Shown here in pieces: positions 46,701 through 58,117 of a stretch of DNA of 64,000 nt. Position numbers and translations under genes: made by a program. Every line of letters starts with the position of its first letter. Within the stretch, counting starts at the first letter, position 1. The notes beneath the pieces are model-generated. The model had not been told where the DNA came from and did not search any database. It was given only the letters and a program-made list of their open reading frames with translations. Origin of the DNA: CAIWHR01 sp963786625 (GTDB lineage Bacteria; Pseudomonadota; Gammaproteobacteria; Burkholderiales; Casimicrobiaceae); contig CAWAZS010000011.1 of NCBI GenBank assembly GCA_963786625.1, forward strand, positions 186,001 through 250,000. Direction: 5' to 3'.

Positions 46701-46915
46701 GTCCGGCTGAAGCCGGACCCACGATGCGCGGCGCGCGGTCGGCCATTGCTTTCGTGGGGCCGGCTTCAGCCGCCCTCGCGTAGCCGCTCATCGCCGTCGT
46801 GGGGCCGGCTTCAGCCGGCCTCGCGTAGCCGCTCATCGCCGTCGTGGGGCCGGCTTCAGCCGGCCTCGCGTAGCTGCTCATCGCCGTCGTGGGGCCGGCT
46901 TCAGCCGGCCTCATG
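46701..46915. repeat. family-A arm plus 45-bp tandem array (four copies)
   Basis: An inverted arm GTCCGGCTGAAGCCGGACC starts at 46701. From about 46752 a 45-bp unit is repeated with starts at 46752, 46797, 46842 and 46887, the last copy truncated at about 46915. Each unit is TCGTGGGGCCGGCTTCAGCC, GGCCTCGCGTAGCCGCTCAT and CGCCG, so it contains one family-A palindrome arm. The copies differ by only one or two bases. The array fills most of the 306-bp gap between the RND permease and ribBA. Confidence 0.92.
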
Positions 46916-46961
46916 CGTCTCGCCGGCACTCGCGCGCCCGCCGTATCGGCGGAGCGCCGTC

Positions 46962-46979
46962 GCGGGTAAAATGACCCGC
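46962..46979 (+). promoter_or_regulatory. candidate ribBA -10 within an inverted repeat
   Basis: TAAAAT (46967-46972) lies inside GCGGGT-aaaatg-ACCCGC (46962-46979). Transcription would begin near 46979, about 22 bases before the chosen ribBA start and downstream of the alternative ATG at 46971. No convincing -35 or FMN riboswitch was found in the spacer. Confidence 0.4.
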
Positions 46980-47000
46980 AATCGCACAGAACGACAGCCG

Positions 47001-48107
47001 ATGACCCTGACCGCCATTACCGAGATCGTCGCCGACCTGAAGGCCGGGCGTATGGCGGTGCTCGTCGACGAGGAGGATCGGGAGAACGAGGGCGACCTGA
47101 TCTTCGCCGCCGATTTCGTGACGCCGGAGAAGATCAACTTCATGGCGGTGCACGGCCGCGGGCTCATCTGCATGCCGATCACCGCCGAACACGCGGCACG
47201 CCTGAACCTCGCGCCGATGGTCGCGCAGAACCGGTCGGTCCACGGCACCAACTTCACCGTTTCGATCGAGGCCGCGCAGGGCGTCACCACCGGCATTTCC
47301 GCCGCGGATCGGGCGCACACGATCCGCGTGGCGGGCGCGGCGGACGCCAAGCCGTCGGACATCGTGCAGCCCGGCCACGTGTTCCCGCTGATCGCGCAGC
47401 CCGGCGGGGTGCTGGCGCGGGCGGGACACACCGAGGCGTGCTGCGATCTCGCCGCCCTGGCGGGACTCACGCCGGCGGCGGTGCTGTGCGAGATCATGAA
47501 CGCCGACGGCACGATGGCGCGGTTGCCGGATCTCGCCGTCTTCGCCGCCGAGCACGGCCTCAAGATCGGCGCCATCGCCGACCTCATCCACTACCGCAGC
47601 CGCACCGAGCGGCTGATCGAGCGGATCGCCGAGCGTCCGCTCGCGACCGCGCACGGCGCGTTCCGCCTGGTCGTCTACCGCGACAAGCTGACCGAGGCGA
47701 CCCACCTCGCGCTGGTGCGCGGGCCGGTCTCGCCGGACACCGAGACGCTGGTGCGCGTGCACGAGCCGCTGTCGGTGATGGACCTCCTCGACACGGGCAG
47801 CACCGCCCATTCGTGGACCATCGCCGCGGCGCTCGACGCGATCGCCGAGGCCGGCCGCGGCGTCGTCGTCCTGCTGCACCGGCCGGAGAGCGCGAGCGAG
47901 CTGCGCCAGCGCGCGCTCGATGCCGAGCCGCCGGTCTCGACGAAGGTCGATCTGCGCAACTACGGCATCGGCGCGCAGATCCTGCGCGACCTGAACGTCG
48001 GCAAGATGCGGCTCCTCGCGAAGCCGCGCAAGATGCCGAGCATGACCGGCTTCGATCTCGAGGTGACGGGCTACCTCGAGCAGCCCGAGGCGCGCAGGGC
48101 GTCGTAA
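47001..48107 (+). CDS. ribBA: RibB(A): DHBP synthase with degenerate GTP cyclohydrolase II-like domain
   Basis: A 368-residue riboflavin-pathway protein. Residues 1-200 or so are 3,4-dihydroxy-2-butanone-4-phosphate synthase (VLVDEEDRENEGDLIFAAD, MAVHGRGLICMPIT, GTNFTVSIEAAQGVTTGISAADR, RAGHTEACCDLA). The C-terminal half has the GTP cyclohydrolase II fold but reads LVRVHEPLSVMDLL where active enzymes have RVHSECLTGD, so the zinc-binding cysteines are missing. The RQEGRGIGL-type motif is also absent. It should make the four-carbon unit for RibH but probably not hydrolyse GTP. ATG 47001 was preferred because the upstream ATG overlaps a likely -10. ribH and nusB follow. Confidence 0.93.
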   Translation: MTLTAITEIVADLKAGRMAVLVDEEDRENEGDLIFAADFVTPEKINFMAVHGRGLICMPITAEHAARLNLAPMVAQNRSVHGTNFTVSIEAAQGVTTGISAADRAHTIRVAGAADAKPSDIVQPGHVFPLIAQPGGVLARAGHTEACCDLAALAGLTPAAVLCEIMNADGTMARLPDLAVFAAEHGLKIGAIADLIHYRSRTERLIERIAERPLATAHGAFRLVVYRDKLTEATHLALVRGPVSPDTETLVRVHEPLSVMDLLDTGSTAHSWTIAAALDAIAEAGRGVVVLLHRPESASELRQRALDAEPPVSTKVDLRNYGIGAQILRDLNVGKMRLLAKPRKMPSMTGFDLEVTGYLEQPEARRAS

Positions 48108-48154
48108 CGCCCGGCGCATCGCTCGCTCCGCTCCGATCGTTCACGCGCAAGATC

Positions 48155-48619
48155 ATGCCGATACGCCGCATCCCCCCCAGCACCAGCGGCATCGGCCGCC
48201 GCGTCGGCATCGTGCTGTCGCGATTCAATCAGGGCTACGGCGACCTGATGCTCGCCGGCGCGCTCCGCGCCCTGAAGGAAGCCGGAGTCGCCGAGCGCAG
48301 CATCACGATCGCGACGGTCCCCGGCGCCCTGGAGACTCCGCTCGCGCTGCAACGCTATGCGCAGTCGGGCGACTACGACGCGCTGGTCGCGCTCGGCGCG
48401 GTGATCCGCGGCGAGACCTACCACTTCGAGATCGTCGCCAACGAGTCGGCGCGCGGCGTGGCCGAGGTGCAGCTCGAGTTCGGCATCCCCATCGGCAACG
48501 GCATCCTGACGACCGACACCGAGGAACAGGCGCTCACGCGCGCCGAAGCGAAAGGATTCGAGGCGGCGCAGGCGGCGCTCGAGCTCGCCAACCTGCTGGA
48601 CGTCATCGATGAGGATTAG
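48155..48619 (+). CDS. ribH: 6,7-dimethyl-8-ribityllumazine synthase
   Basis: A 154-residue lumazine synthase that condenses the RibB product with the ribitylamino-uracil. Family motifs are VGIVLSRFNQGYGDLMLAGA, VPGALETPLALQRYA, ALVALGAVIRGETYHFEIVANES (catalytic His in TYHFE) and IGNGILTTDTEEQALTRA. It lies 47 bp after ribBA and overlaps nusB by 11 bases. The conserved ribBA-ribH-nusB order supports an operon. Confidence 0.96.
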   Translation: MPIRRIPPSTSGIGRRVGIVLSRFNQGYGDLMLAGALRALKEAGVAERSITIATVPGALETPLALQRYAQSGDYDALVALGAVIRGETYHFEIVANESARGVAEVQLEFGIPIGNGILTTDTEEQALTRAEAKGFEAAQAALELANLLDVIDED

Positions 48620-49058
48620 CCCCCGCCGGCGGGCGCGCGAGTTCGTGCTGCAGGGGCTCTACCAGCGGCAGCTTTCGGGCAATGCGCCGGACGCGATCGG
48701 GGCGCAGCTCAGGGAGGCCGCGGGCTTTGCCCGGGCCGACGGCGCCTACTTCGAGGCGCTTTGGGCCGGCGTCACCGCGGAGTACGACGCGCTCCTCGCC
48801 TTGCTCGTCCCGAGCCTCGATCGGGGCGCCGCGCAGCTCTCGCCGATCGAGCGCGCCATCCTGGTGATCGGCGCCTGGGAGCTCGGCCACCAGCCCGAAA
48901 TCCCCGCGCGGGTCGCGATCAACGAGGCCATCGAGCTCGCGAAGGCGTACGGCGGCACCGACGGTCACAAGTTCGTCAACGGCGTGCTGGACAAGCTCGC
49001 GGCGCGCCTGCGCGCGAGCGAGATGGAGGCACCGCGCTGCGGGACCGGCGCGGCATGA
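48609..49058 (+). CDS. nusB: transcription antitermination factor NusB
   Basis: A 149-residue all-helical protein of rRNA antitermination, starting RRRAREFVLQGLYQRQLSG and containing LSPIERAILVIGAWELGHQPEIPARVAINEAIELAKAYGG (key phrases ERAILVIGAWEL, RVAINEAIELAK) and HKFVNGVLDKLAARLR. It overlaps ribH by 11 bases. The last residues and the stop codon coincide with the start of a family-B repeat. Confidence 0.96.
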   Translation: MRISPRRRAREFVLQGLYQRQLSGNAPDAIGAQLREAAGFARADGAYFEALWAGVTAEYDALLALLVPSLDRGAAQLSPIERAILVIGAWELGHQPEIPARVAINEAIELAKAYGGTDGHKFVNGVLDKLAARLRASEMEAPRCGTGAA

Positions 49059-49145
49059 GCGCCGCAGGGCCGTCCCAAGGCGCGAATTGCGCCCCGCGGG
49101 GGCAGCGCAGCGGCCGAATTGGCCAATGAGGCCGCAAGCGTGGGG
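49056..49145. repeat. short intergenic repeat, family B (copy 1)
   Basis: About 90 bp from the nusB stop codon (TGAGCGCCGCAGGG) through CAAGGCGCGAATTGC, GGGGCAGCGCAGCGGCCG, AATTGGCCAATGAGGCCGC to AAGCGTG. It aligns with 52927-53012 along its whole length, and its first third with 37223-37275. It ends 8 bp before the next gene start. Confidence 0.85.
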
Positions 49146-49153
49146 GCACAGCC

Positions 49154-50194
49154 ATGACCGCCACAGTGTCCTCCGGTTTGCGGGGATGCGCCGGCGCGGC
49201 GGTGGTGGTGGCAGCGATGCTCGCGGTCCCCGCGGCGGCGGCGCCGCTCGCCGTCTACTGCACGCACGATCCGGACGCCTGCGAGCTCGCAGCGCAGACG
49301 TTCACCCGCGACACCGGCATCGCCGTGGCGATGGTCCGCAAGCCGACCGGCGAAGTGTTCGCGCAGATCCGCGCGGAACGCGCCAATCCGAAGGCGGATG
49401 TCTGGTACGGCGGGACGTTCGACTCGTTTCTCCAGGGCGCTGCCGAGGGGCTGTTCGCGCCGTACCGGTCACCGCGCCTCGCCGAGCTCCATCCCTGGGC
49501 GCAGCAGCAGGCCGCCGCGACCGGCGATCGCGCCGTCGCGATCTACCGGATCATCCTCGGGTTCGGCACCAATTCGTCGGTCCTGGCGAAGAAGAATCTG
49601 CCCGCGCCGCGCTGCTGGTCGGAGCTCACCGATGCGCGGTACCGCGGCGAGATCGAGCTGTCGAATCCGGTGACCAGCGGCACCGGCTACACGATACTCG
49701 CGACGCTCGTCGCACTCTATGGCGAGGACGGCGCGTTCGACTATCTGAAGCGCCTCGGGCCCAACGTCGTCCGCTACACGCAATCGGGCACCGCGCAGGG
49801 ACCGTCGGTCGCGCGCGGCGAAGTGGGTGTGGGCGTGAGCTTCGTCCACGAGTTCATCACGCAGCAGCTCGCGGGCTTTCCCGTGGACGTCGCGATTCCC
49901 TGCGAGGGCACCGGCGACGCGCTGGGCGGCATGGCGATCCTCGCCAACGGCCCGAATCCCGCGGATGCCCGCGTGTACTACGACTGGGCGCTCACCAAGG
50001 GCGCGCAGGAGCTCGCGAACCGCACGCGCAATCTGATCCTGCCCGCCAACAAGTCCGCAGAGATCCGGGCCGAGGCGGCGCGCTACGCCGGGGCGGCGAG
50101 GGTCGACATCGACCCGGCGAGATTCGGCACGCCGGCCGAGAAGCGGCGACTGCTCGCGCGCTGGCAGCGCGAGATCGGCGATGCGCTGAAGTAG
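49154..50194 (+). CDS. iron-type ABC transporter periplasmic binding protein (orphan)
   Basis: A 346-residue secreted binding protein with a signal peptide (AAVVVAAMLAVPAAAA). Segments such as DTGIAVAMVRKPTGEVFAQI, KADVWYGGTFDSFLQGA, LGFGTNSSVLAKKNLP, SNPVTSGTGYTILATLVAL and FDYLKRLGPNV are typical of the AfuA/FbpA group that binds Fe(III) or, in relatives, 2-aminoethylphosphonate. No permease or ATPase gene is near. It sits between nusB and thiL, separated from nusB by a family-B repeat, which suggests insertion into a conserved housekeeping cluster. Confidence 0.85.
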   Translation: MTATVSSGLRGCAGAAVVVAAMLAVPAAAAPLAVYCTHDPDACELAAQTFTRDTGIAVAMVRKPTGEVFAQIRAERANPKADVWYGGTFDSFLQGAAEGLFAPYRSPRLAELHPWAQQQAAATGDRAVAIYRIILGFGTNSSVLAKKNLPAPRCWSELTDARYRGEIELSNPVTSGTGYTILATLVALYGEDGAFDYLKRLGPNVVRYTQSGTAQGPSVARGEVGVGVSFVHEFITQQLAGFPVDVAIPCEGTGDALGGMAILANGPNPADARVYYDWALTKGAQELANRTRNLILPANKSAEIRAEAARYAGAARVDIDPARFGTPAEKRRLLARWQREIGDALK

Positions 50195-50229
50195 CCCGGC
50201 GTGTCGCCGGTCCGGGTGGGCGCATCGCC

Positions 50230-50235
50230 TATAAT
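50230..50235 (+). promoter_or_regulatory. TATAAT immediately before thiL
   Basis: A perfect -10 hexamer ends six bases before the GTG start codon at 50242. A transcript from it would begin at or next to the start codon, giving a leaderless mRNA. The -35 position has no good match. Confidence 0.4.
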
Positions 50236-50241
50236 CCGGGC

Positions 50242-51211
50242 GTGAACGAGTTCGAGCTGATCGCGCGGTTCTTCTCGCGGCCGCCGCGGGCGGCTTCCGT
50301 GCATCTGGGAGTCGGCGACGATGCGGCGCTCCTCGCGCCGACGGCGGGTTGCGAGCTCGCCGTTTCCGTCGACATGCTGGTCGGCGGGCGCCATTTCTTC
50401 GCCGACACCGATCCGGAGAAGCTTGGCCACAAGGCGCTCGCGGTGAACCTCTCGGACATGGCGGCGATGGGCGCGACGCCGAAGTGGGCGCTGCTCGCCG
50501 GCGCGCTGCCGGACAACGACCCGGCCTGGCTCGGCGCGTTCGCGCGCGGCTTCTACGCGCTCGCCGACGAACACGGTGTCGATCTCGTCGGCGGCGACAC
50601 GACGCGCGGCCCGCTCAATCTCTGCGTGACGATCCTGGGCGAGGTGCCCGAGGGCGCGGCGCTCACCCGCGGCGGGCGCGCAGCCGGGCGACGACGTCTA
50701 CGTTTCCGGCACGCTCGGCGATGCCGCGCTCGCGCTCGCCGCGCTGACCGGCCGTGCCAGGCTCGACGGCGCTGCGCTGGCCGCCGCGCGCGCGCGGCTC
50801 GAAAGGCCCGCGCCCCGGGTCGCGCTCGGCCTCGCGCTGCGCGGCGTCGCGACGGCGGCGATCGACGTCTCCGACGGCCTGGTCGGCGATCTCGGGCACG
50901 TGCTCGAGCGATCGCAGGTCGGCGCGACGGTGGAGCTGTCCGCCGTGCCGCGCTCGCCCGCGCTCGCGCGGCTCCTCGACGGCCCCGATCGGGCGCTGGG
51001 GCTCGAGTGCGTGCTCGCGGGAGGCGACGATTACGAGCTGTGCTTCACCGCGCAGCCGGCGTCTGCCGGGCGCATTGCCGCAATCGCCGCGAGCACCGGG
51101 TTGCCGCTGGTGCGCATCGGGACGATCACCCGGGGTTCCGCACTGGTCGTCCGCGACGAGGCCGGCGCGCCGCTGTCCGCGCTGCCGCGCGCCTACGATC
51201 ATTTCGGCTGA
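50242..51211 (+). CDS. thiL: thiamine-monophosphate kinase (frameshifted)
   Basis: About 322 residues. ThiL phosphorylates thiamine monophosphate to the active diphosphate. Motifs are MNEFELIARFF, GVGDDAALLAP, VDMLVGGRHFFADTDPEKLGHKALAVNLSDMAAMG (key DPEKLGHKALAVNLSD), VDLVGGDTTRGP and, after the shift, AAIDVSDGLVGDLGHVLER and ECVLAGGDDYELCF. One extra G near 50685 (ggcgggcgc for ggcggcgc) breaks the frame. GTG is taken as start; there is no Shine-Dalgarno, but a TATAAT lies just upstream. It is followed by a small membrane protein gene and pgpA. Confidence 0.94.
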
Positions 51212-51221
51212 ATCGCGTCCG

Positions 51222-51629
51222 ATGCAAGACGACGACCATCGGCGCTGTCCCGCCTGCGGCGAGCTGGCGATCGCGCCGTTGTCGAGGTTCATCGGCGGCT
51301 GGTTCTTCATACGCTGCGCGAACTGCCGGAGCCTGCTGAGGGTGGACCCGCAGCACGGCCAGCGCTGGATCATCGTGGCGGCGCTGGCGCTGATCGGCGC
51401 GGCGGCGATCGCCGGGGCGGCGGTGACCGACCGGCCCGTGACGCTGATTGTCGCGGGGATGGTCGCCTGCGCTCTGCTCTATGGCTGGGAATTCCTGCTG
51501 ACGCGCGCCGCGCCGCTGGAAGCGGTGACGCACGAGGAGGCGCGCGAGTATCGGCGCCATTGGGTGATCGCGACGCTCGCCGCGGTGTTCGCGTCCGGCG
51601 CGATCGCGTTTGCCGCGACGCAGTTCTGA
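51222..51629 (+). CDS. small zinc-ribbon membrane protein
   Basis: A 135-residue protein. The N-terminal zinc ribbon (CPAC...CANC: RRCPACGEL and IRCANCRSLL) is followed by two close hydrophobic helices (WIIVAALALIGAAAIAGAAV, VTLIVAGMVACALLYGWEFLL) and a third near the C terminus (WVIATLAAVFASGAIAFAA). A cytoplasmic ribbon on a membrane anchor is the likely topology. Its stop overlaps the pgpA start (TGATG), so it is co-translated with pgpA. Function unknown. Confidence 0.7.
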   Translation: MQDDDHRRCPACGELAIAPLSRFIGGWFFIRCANCRSLLRVDPQHGQRWIIVAALALIGAAAIAGAAVTDRPVTLIVAGMVACALLYGWEFLLTRAAPLEAVTHEEAREYRRHWVIATLAAVFASGAIAFAATQF

Positions 51630-52136
51630 TGGAAGCCGCCCGGGTGAACGGCGCCGCCGCCCCCGATATCGCGTTCCTGTTCCGCCATCCGGCGCACTTC
51701 ATCGCGCTCGGCTTCGGCACCGGGCTCGCGCCGGCGGCGCCCGGCACGTTCGGCACGCTGATCGCGATACCGATCGCCGTCCTCCTCCGCGCGCATTTTT
51801 CCGACGCGATCTTCGTCGCCGCGATCGTTGCGCTCGCGCTGATCGGCGTCTGGGCCGCGCAGATCACCGGCCGCGACCTCGGCGCATCCGATCACGGCGC
51901 GATCGTCTGGGACGAGGTCGTCGCCTTCCTGCTCGTGCTGTACTTCGTCGGCGACGACGGCGTGCGCATCGCCTTCGCGTTCCTCCTGTTCCGGATCTTC
52001 GACATCGTGAAGCCGCCGCCGATCCGGCAGATCGACGCCGCGCTCAAGAACGGGGTCGGCGTGATGGCCGACGACCTTCTCGCCGCCGGCTACACGCTGA
52101 TCGTGCTTCGCGCTGTGGCAGCGCGCGTTCGGCTGA
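51629..52136 (+). CDS. pgpA: phosphatidylglycerophosphatase A (frameshift at 3' end)
   Basis: About 168 residues. PgpA dephosphorylates phosphatidylglycerophosphate in the inner membrane. Family signatures are FGTGLAPAAPGTFGTLIAIP, SDHGAIVWDEVVAFLLVLYF and FRIFDIVKPPPIRQIDAALKNGVGVMADDLLAAGY (key DIVKPPPI, GVMADDLLAG-like). An extra C near 52109 (cttcgcg for cttgcg) shifts the frame; correction gives the ending LALWQRAFG and a stop at 52134, five bases before the next gene. Its place after thiL is conserved in many proteobacteria. Confidence 0.93.
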
Positions 52137-52140
52137 GGCC

Positions 52141-52930
52141 ATGCGCAGCGACGCCGAGCGCAGCATGCCGCAGGTCGCCGCGAAGCGCGTCGAGGAGGCG
52201 GGACTGAACGCGCTGCAGACGCAGCGGCAGATCTTCTACGACGGCTGGTTGCTGCGCGTCTCGCCGGGCTCCGCGAAGCGGGCGCGGAGCGTCAACGCCT
52301 GCTTCGGCTCGTCGCTGCCGCTTCCCCGGAAGATCGCCCATTGCGAGAGCGTCTATGCCAGGCAAGGTCTTCCGGTGCTGTTTCGGCTGACGCCCTTCGA
52401 CCACCCCGCCGGGCTCGACGACGCGCTGGCGGAACAGGGCTACGAGGCGTTCGGCGAGACGCTTGTCCAGACGCTCGCGCTCGAGCTCCCGCCGGAGATT
52501 CCCGACGCCAACGACGACGTCGAGCTCGGGGTGCCCGATGCGCCGGCCTTCGTCGACGCCGTCGCCGACCTCCGCGGTTCGACGGCAAGGGAGCGCGAGG
52601 CCCATCGGGAGCGGCTGGGCAACTCGGTGCTGGAGAAGCGCTTCTGCCGTCGTCCGCGTCGCGGGGCGCGTCGTCTGCACATCGCAGGTCGCGCTCGACG
52701 GCGAGCTTGCCGGCGTCTTCGACGTGATCACCGCGCCCGATGCGCGTGGCAGGGGCTACGCCACGCTCGCCTGCGCGTCGCTGCTGTCGTGGGCGTGGCA
52801 GCATGGCGCACAGGCGGCATATCTGCAGGTCAGCGCCGACAATGCGCCGGCCATCGCCACCTATCGCAAGTTCGGATTCGCGACCGCCTACACCTACCAT
52901 TACCGCGGGCGGCCGGGAGCGTGCGAATGA
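52141..52930 (+). CDS. GNAT-family N-acetyltransferase (frameshifted)
   Basis: About 262 residues. The acetyl-CoA-binding motif is visible as VFDVITAPDARGRGYATLACASLL (core APDARGRGYATL) and the C-terminal segment YLQVSADNAPAIATYRKFGFATAYTYHY (core NAPAIATYRKFGF). The N-terminal part (NALQTQRQIFYDGWLLRVSPG) is a helical extension seen in two-domain GNAT proteins. One insertion-type frameshift lies near 52650. The substrate is unknown. It is inserted between pgpA and pncC and is followed by a family-B repeat starting at its stop codon. Confidence 0.85.
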
Positions 52931-53012
52931 GCGCGGCCGGGCCAAGGCGCGGCTGCTCGCCCTTGCGGGGCAGCGCGGCGGCCGAATTGGCAAATGAGGC
53001 CGCAAGCGTGAG
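52927..53012. repeat. short intergenic repeat, family B (copy 2)
   Basis: Aligns with 49056-49145: ATGAGCGCGGCCGGG at the upstream stop codon, CAAGGCGCGGCTGC, GGGGCAGCGCGGCGGCCG, AATTGGCAAATGAGGCCGC and AAGCGTGA. It ends 9 bp before the pncC start codon. Confidence 0.85.
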
Positions 53013-53021
53013 GGTCGTCCG

Positions 53022-53520
53022 ATGAGTGCAATTTCCGGGACCACGGACCTGGCCGCGCGGCTCGGCCATGCGCTGGAAGCGCGCGGCTGGAAAGTCGCCA
53101 CGGCCGAATCGTGCACGGGCGGCCTCGTTGCCGGGGCGATCACCGCGATCGCGGGCAGTTCCACATGGTTCGACCGGGGATTCGTCACCTATTCGAACGA
53201 CGCCAAGGTCGAGCTGCTCGGCGTCCGCGATGGCGACGCTCGCAGCGGCGGGCGCGGTCAGCGAGGCCACGGCCCGCGAGATGGCTGCCGGCGCGCTGGC
53301 GGCGAGCAGGGCCGATCTGGTCGTCGCCGTCACCGGGATCGCCGGCCCGTCGGGGGGGACGCCGGACAAGCCGGTCGGCCTCGTCTGCTTCGCCTGGGCG
53401 CGACGCGGCGGCGCGGCCGAGGCGCGCACGGCGCACTTTGCAGGCGACCGCGCGGCGGTGCGCGAGGCGGCGGTCGTCGCAGCGCTGGAAGGGCTCCTCG
53501 CCCGGACGAGCGCCGCCTGA
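53022..53520 (+). CDS. pncC: nicotinamide-nucleotide amidase, CinA C-terminal type (frameshifted)
   Basis: About 165 residues, a stand-alone CinA C-terminal (PncC) domain that deamidates nicotinamide mononucleotide in NAD recycling. Signatures are WKVATAESCTGGLVAGAIT, WFDRGFVTYSNDAKVELLGV, SEATAREMAAGAL and VVAVTGIAGPSGGTPDKPVGLV (core TGIAGPSGGTPDKPVG). One inserted base near 53232 breaks the frame. The pncC-recA-recX order is widely conserved. Confidence 0.93.
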
Positions 53521-53615
53521 AACGGTCGCGACTTGCCGGACGCGCGCCCGGCGCGAGCGGCCGGCCGCCGCGCGCGTCCCCGTGCCGCGGACTCATCCGT
53601 TCGGGGGGTTGCATC

Positions 53616-53627
53616 GAACGATCGTTC
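53616..53627 (+). promoter_or_regulatory. recA promoter with LexA-type palindrome GAACG-AT-CGTTC
   Basis: A perfect 12-bp palindrome lies between a -35-like TTGCAT (53609-53614) and a -10-like CATGAT (53633-53638, 18-bp spacing), 69 bp before the recA start codon. A repressor bound here would block the promoter. The motif matches GAACG-N2-CGTTC, which I recall as the non-canonical LexA site of Sideroxydans/Gallionella and relatives, and resembles the Gram-positive SOS box. No CTGT-N8-ACAG box was found upstream of recA. Confidence 0.7.
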
Positions 53628-53696
53628 TATGCCATGATCGGCCGCATCGACGTACCCACCCGCGCCCCGCTGCGCCATACTTCGGAGCCTCAACGC

Positions 53697-54755
<1,059 letters not shown>

Positions 54756-54822
54756 CGGATGAGGGCCCGGCACCGGCGGTCGAATCCCGGCTTGGCGGCC
54801 GGGAGCAGACCCGGGTAGCCGC

Positions 54823-55326
54823 TTGCCGGCCGACTCGCCGCGCGGTTCGCCGCGGCCACCGAAGTCGCTCAAGGCGCGCGCGATTGCCCTGCTCGCGCGC
54901 CGCGAGTATTCGCGCGCCGAGCTGCGCGAGCGCCTCCTGGCGGGCGCCGGCCGAGCCGATCCCGGGGCAATCGACGTCGACGCGTTGCTGGACGAGCTCG
55001 CGGCGCTCGGCTACCTGTCCGACGATCGCTTCGCGACATCCGTCGTCCGCCAGAAGTCCGGCGGCTACAGCAAGCGCGCCATCGGAGCGACGCTCAAGGC
55101 CCGGGGCGTCGGCGGCGACGCGGCCGCCGCAGCGCTCGCCGGCGTGGACATCGACGATCAGGACGCGCTGGTCGCTTTGTGGCGCCGGCGCTTCGGCGCG
55201 CCGCCGGCGGACGACCGGGAGAAGGCGCGGCAACTGCGCTTCCTGCAAAGCCGCGGGTTCTCGCTGTCGGCGATCCTGAAGCTGCTGCGCAGTCCGCCCG
55301 GCGCGGGCGAGGACGAGAACGCGTAG
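54823..55326 (+). CDS. recX: regulatory protein RecX
   Basis: A 167-residue helical protein that modulates RecA filaments. The repeat-helix pattern is visible in LKARAIALLARREYSRAELRERLL (core RREYSRAELRERL), VDALLDELAALGYLSDDRFATSVVRQ (core LGYLSDDRFA) and REKARQLRFLQSRGFSLSAILKLLR (core FLQSRGFSLSAI). The start is probably TTG at 54823, as no ATG fits the family N terminus. It lies 67 bp after recA. Confidence 0.9.
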   Translation: MPADSPRGSPRPPKSLKARAIALLARREYSRAELRERLLAGAGRADPGAIDVDALLDELAALGYLSDDRFATSVVRQKSGGYSKRAIGATLKARGVGGDAAAAALAGVDIDDQDALVALWRRRFGAPPADDREKARQLRFLQSRGFSLSAILKLLRSPPGAGEDENA

Positions 55327-55378
55327 CATCCGGCCCCGCGCGCCGCGCGACCGCGCCGCCGCCGGGTCCCGTGGCGGT

Positions 55379-55408
55379 TTGGCGGGCTTGCGCAAAGCCG
55401 CGTAAAAT
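55379..55408 (+). promoter_or_regulatory. putative alaS promoter
   Basis: TTGGCG (55379-55384) and TAAAAT (55403-55408) are 18 bp apart, about 70 bases before the alaS start codon, in the 150-bp recX-alaS spacer. Consensus match only. Confidence 0.45.
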
Positions 55409-55476
55409 CAGCAGCTTTGCCAGCAAGCGCGGCCGTCCCCAGCGGGCGGCGCATCGAAACGGGATTCACCGCCGCC

Positions 55477-58099
<2,623 letters not shown>

Positions 58100-58117
58100 C
58101 GGCCCGAAGGGATTCGC

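Noticed and set aside
46752..46915. CRISPR array
   Set aside because: The units are contiguous 45-bp tandem copies without unique spacers, and no cas genes are present.
46746..47000. An N-terminal extension of ribBA made of 15-residue repeats
   Set aside because: The frame is open, but the array is a variant of an intergenic repeat, and a likely -10 lies between the array and the ribBA start. RibB proteins begin close to the chosen ATG.
46695..47000. FMN riboswitch before ribBA
   Set aside because: The spacer is taken up by tandem repeats and lacks the conserved RFN-element helices and core sequences.
53022..53696. Canonical betaproteobacterial SOS box CTGT-N8-ACAG before recA
   Set aside because: No such sequence is present in the pncC-recA spacer; only the GAACG-AT-CGTTC palindrome fits an operator.
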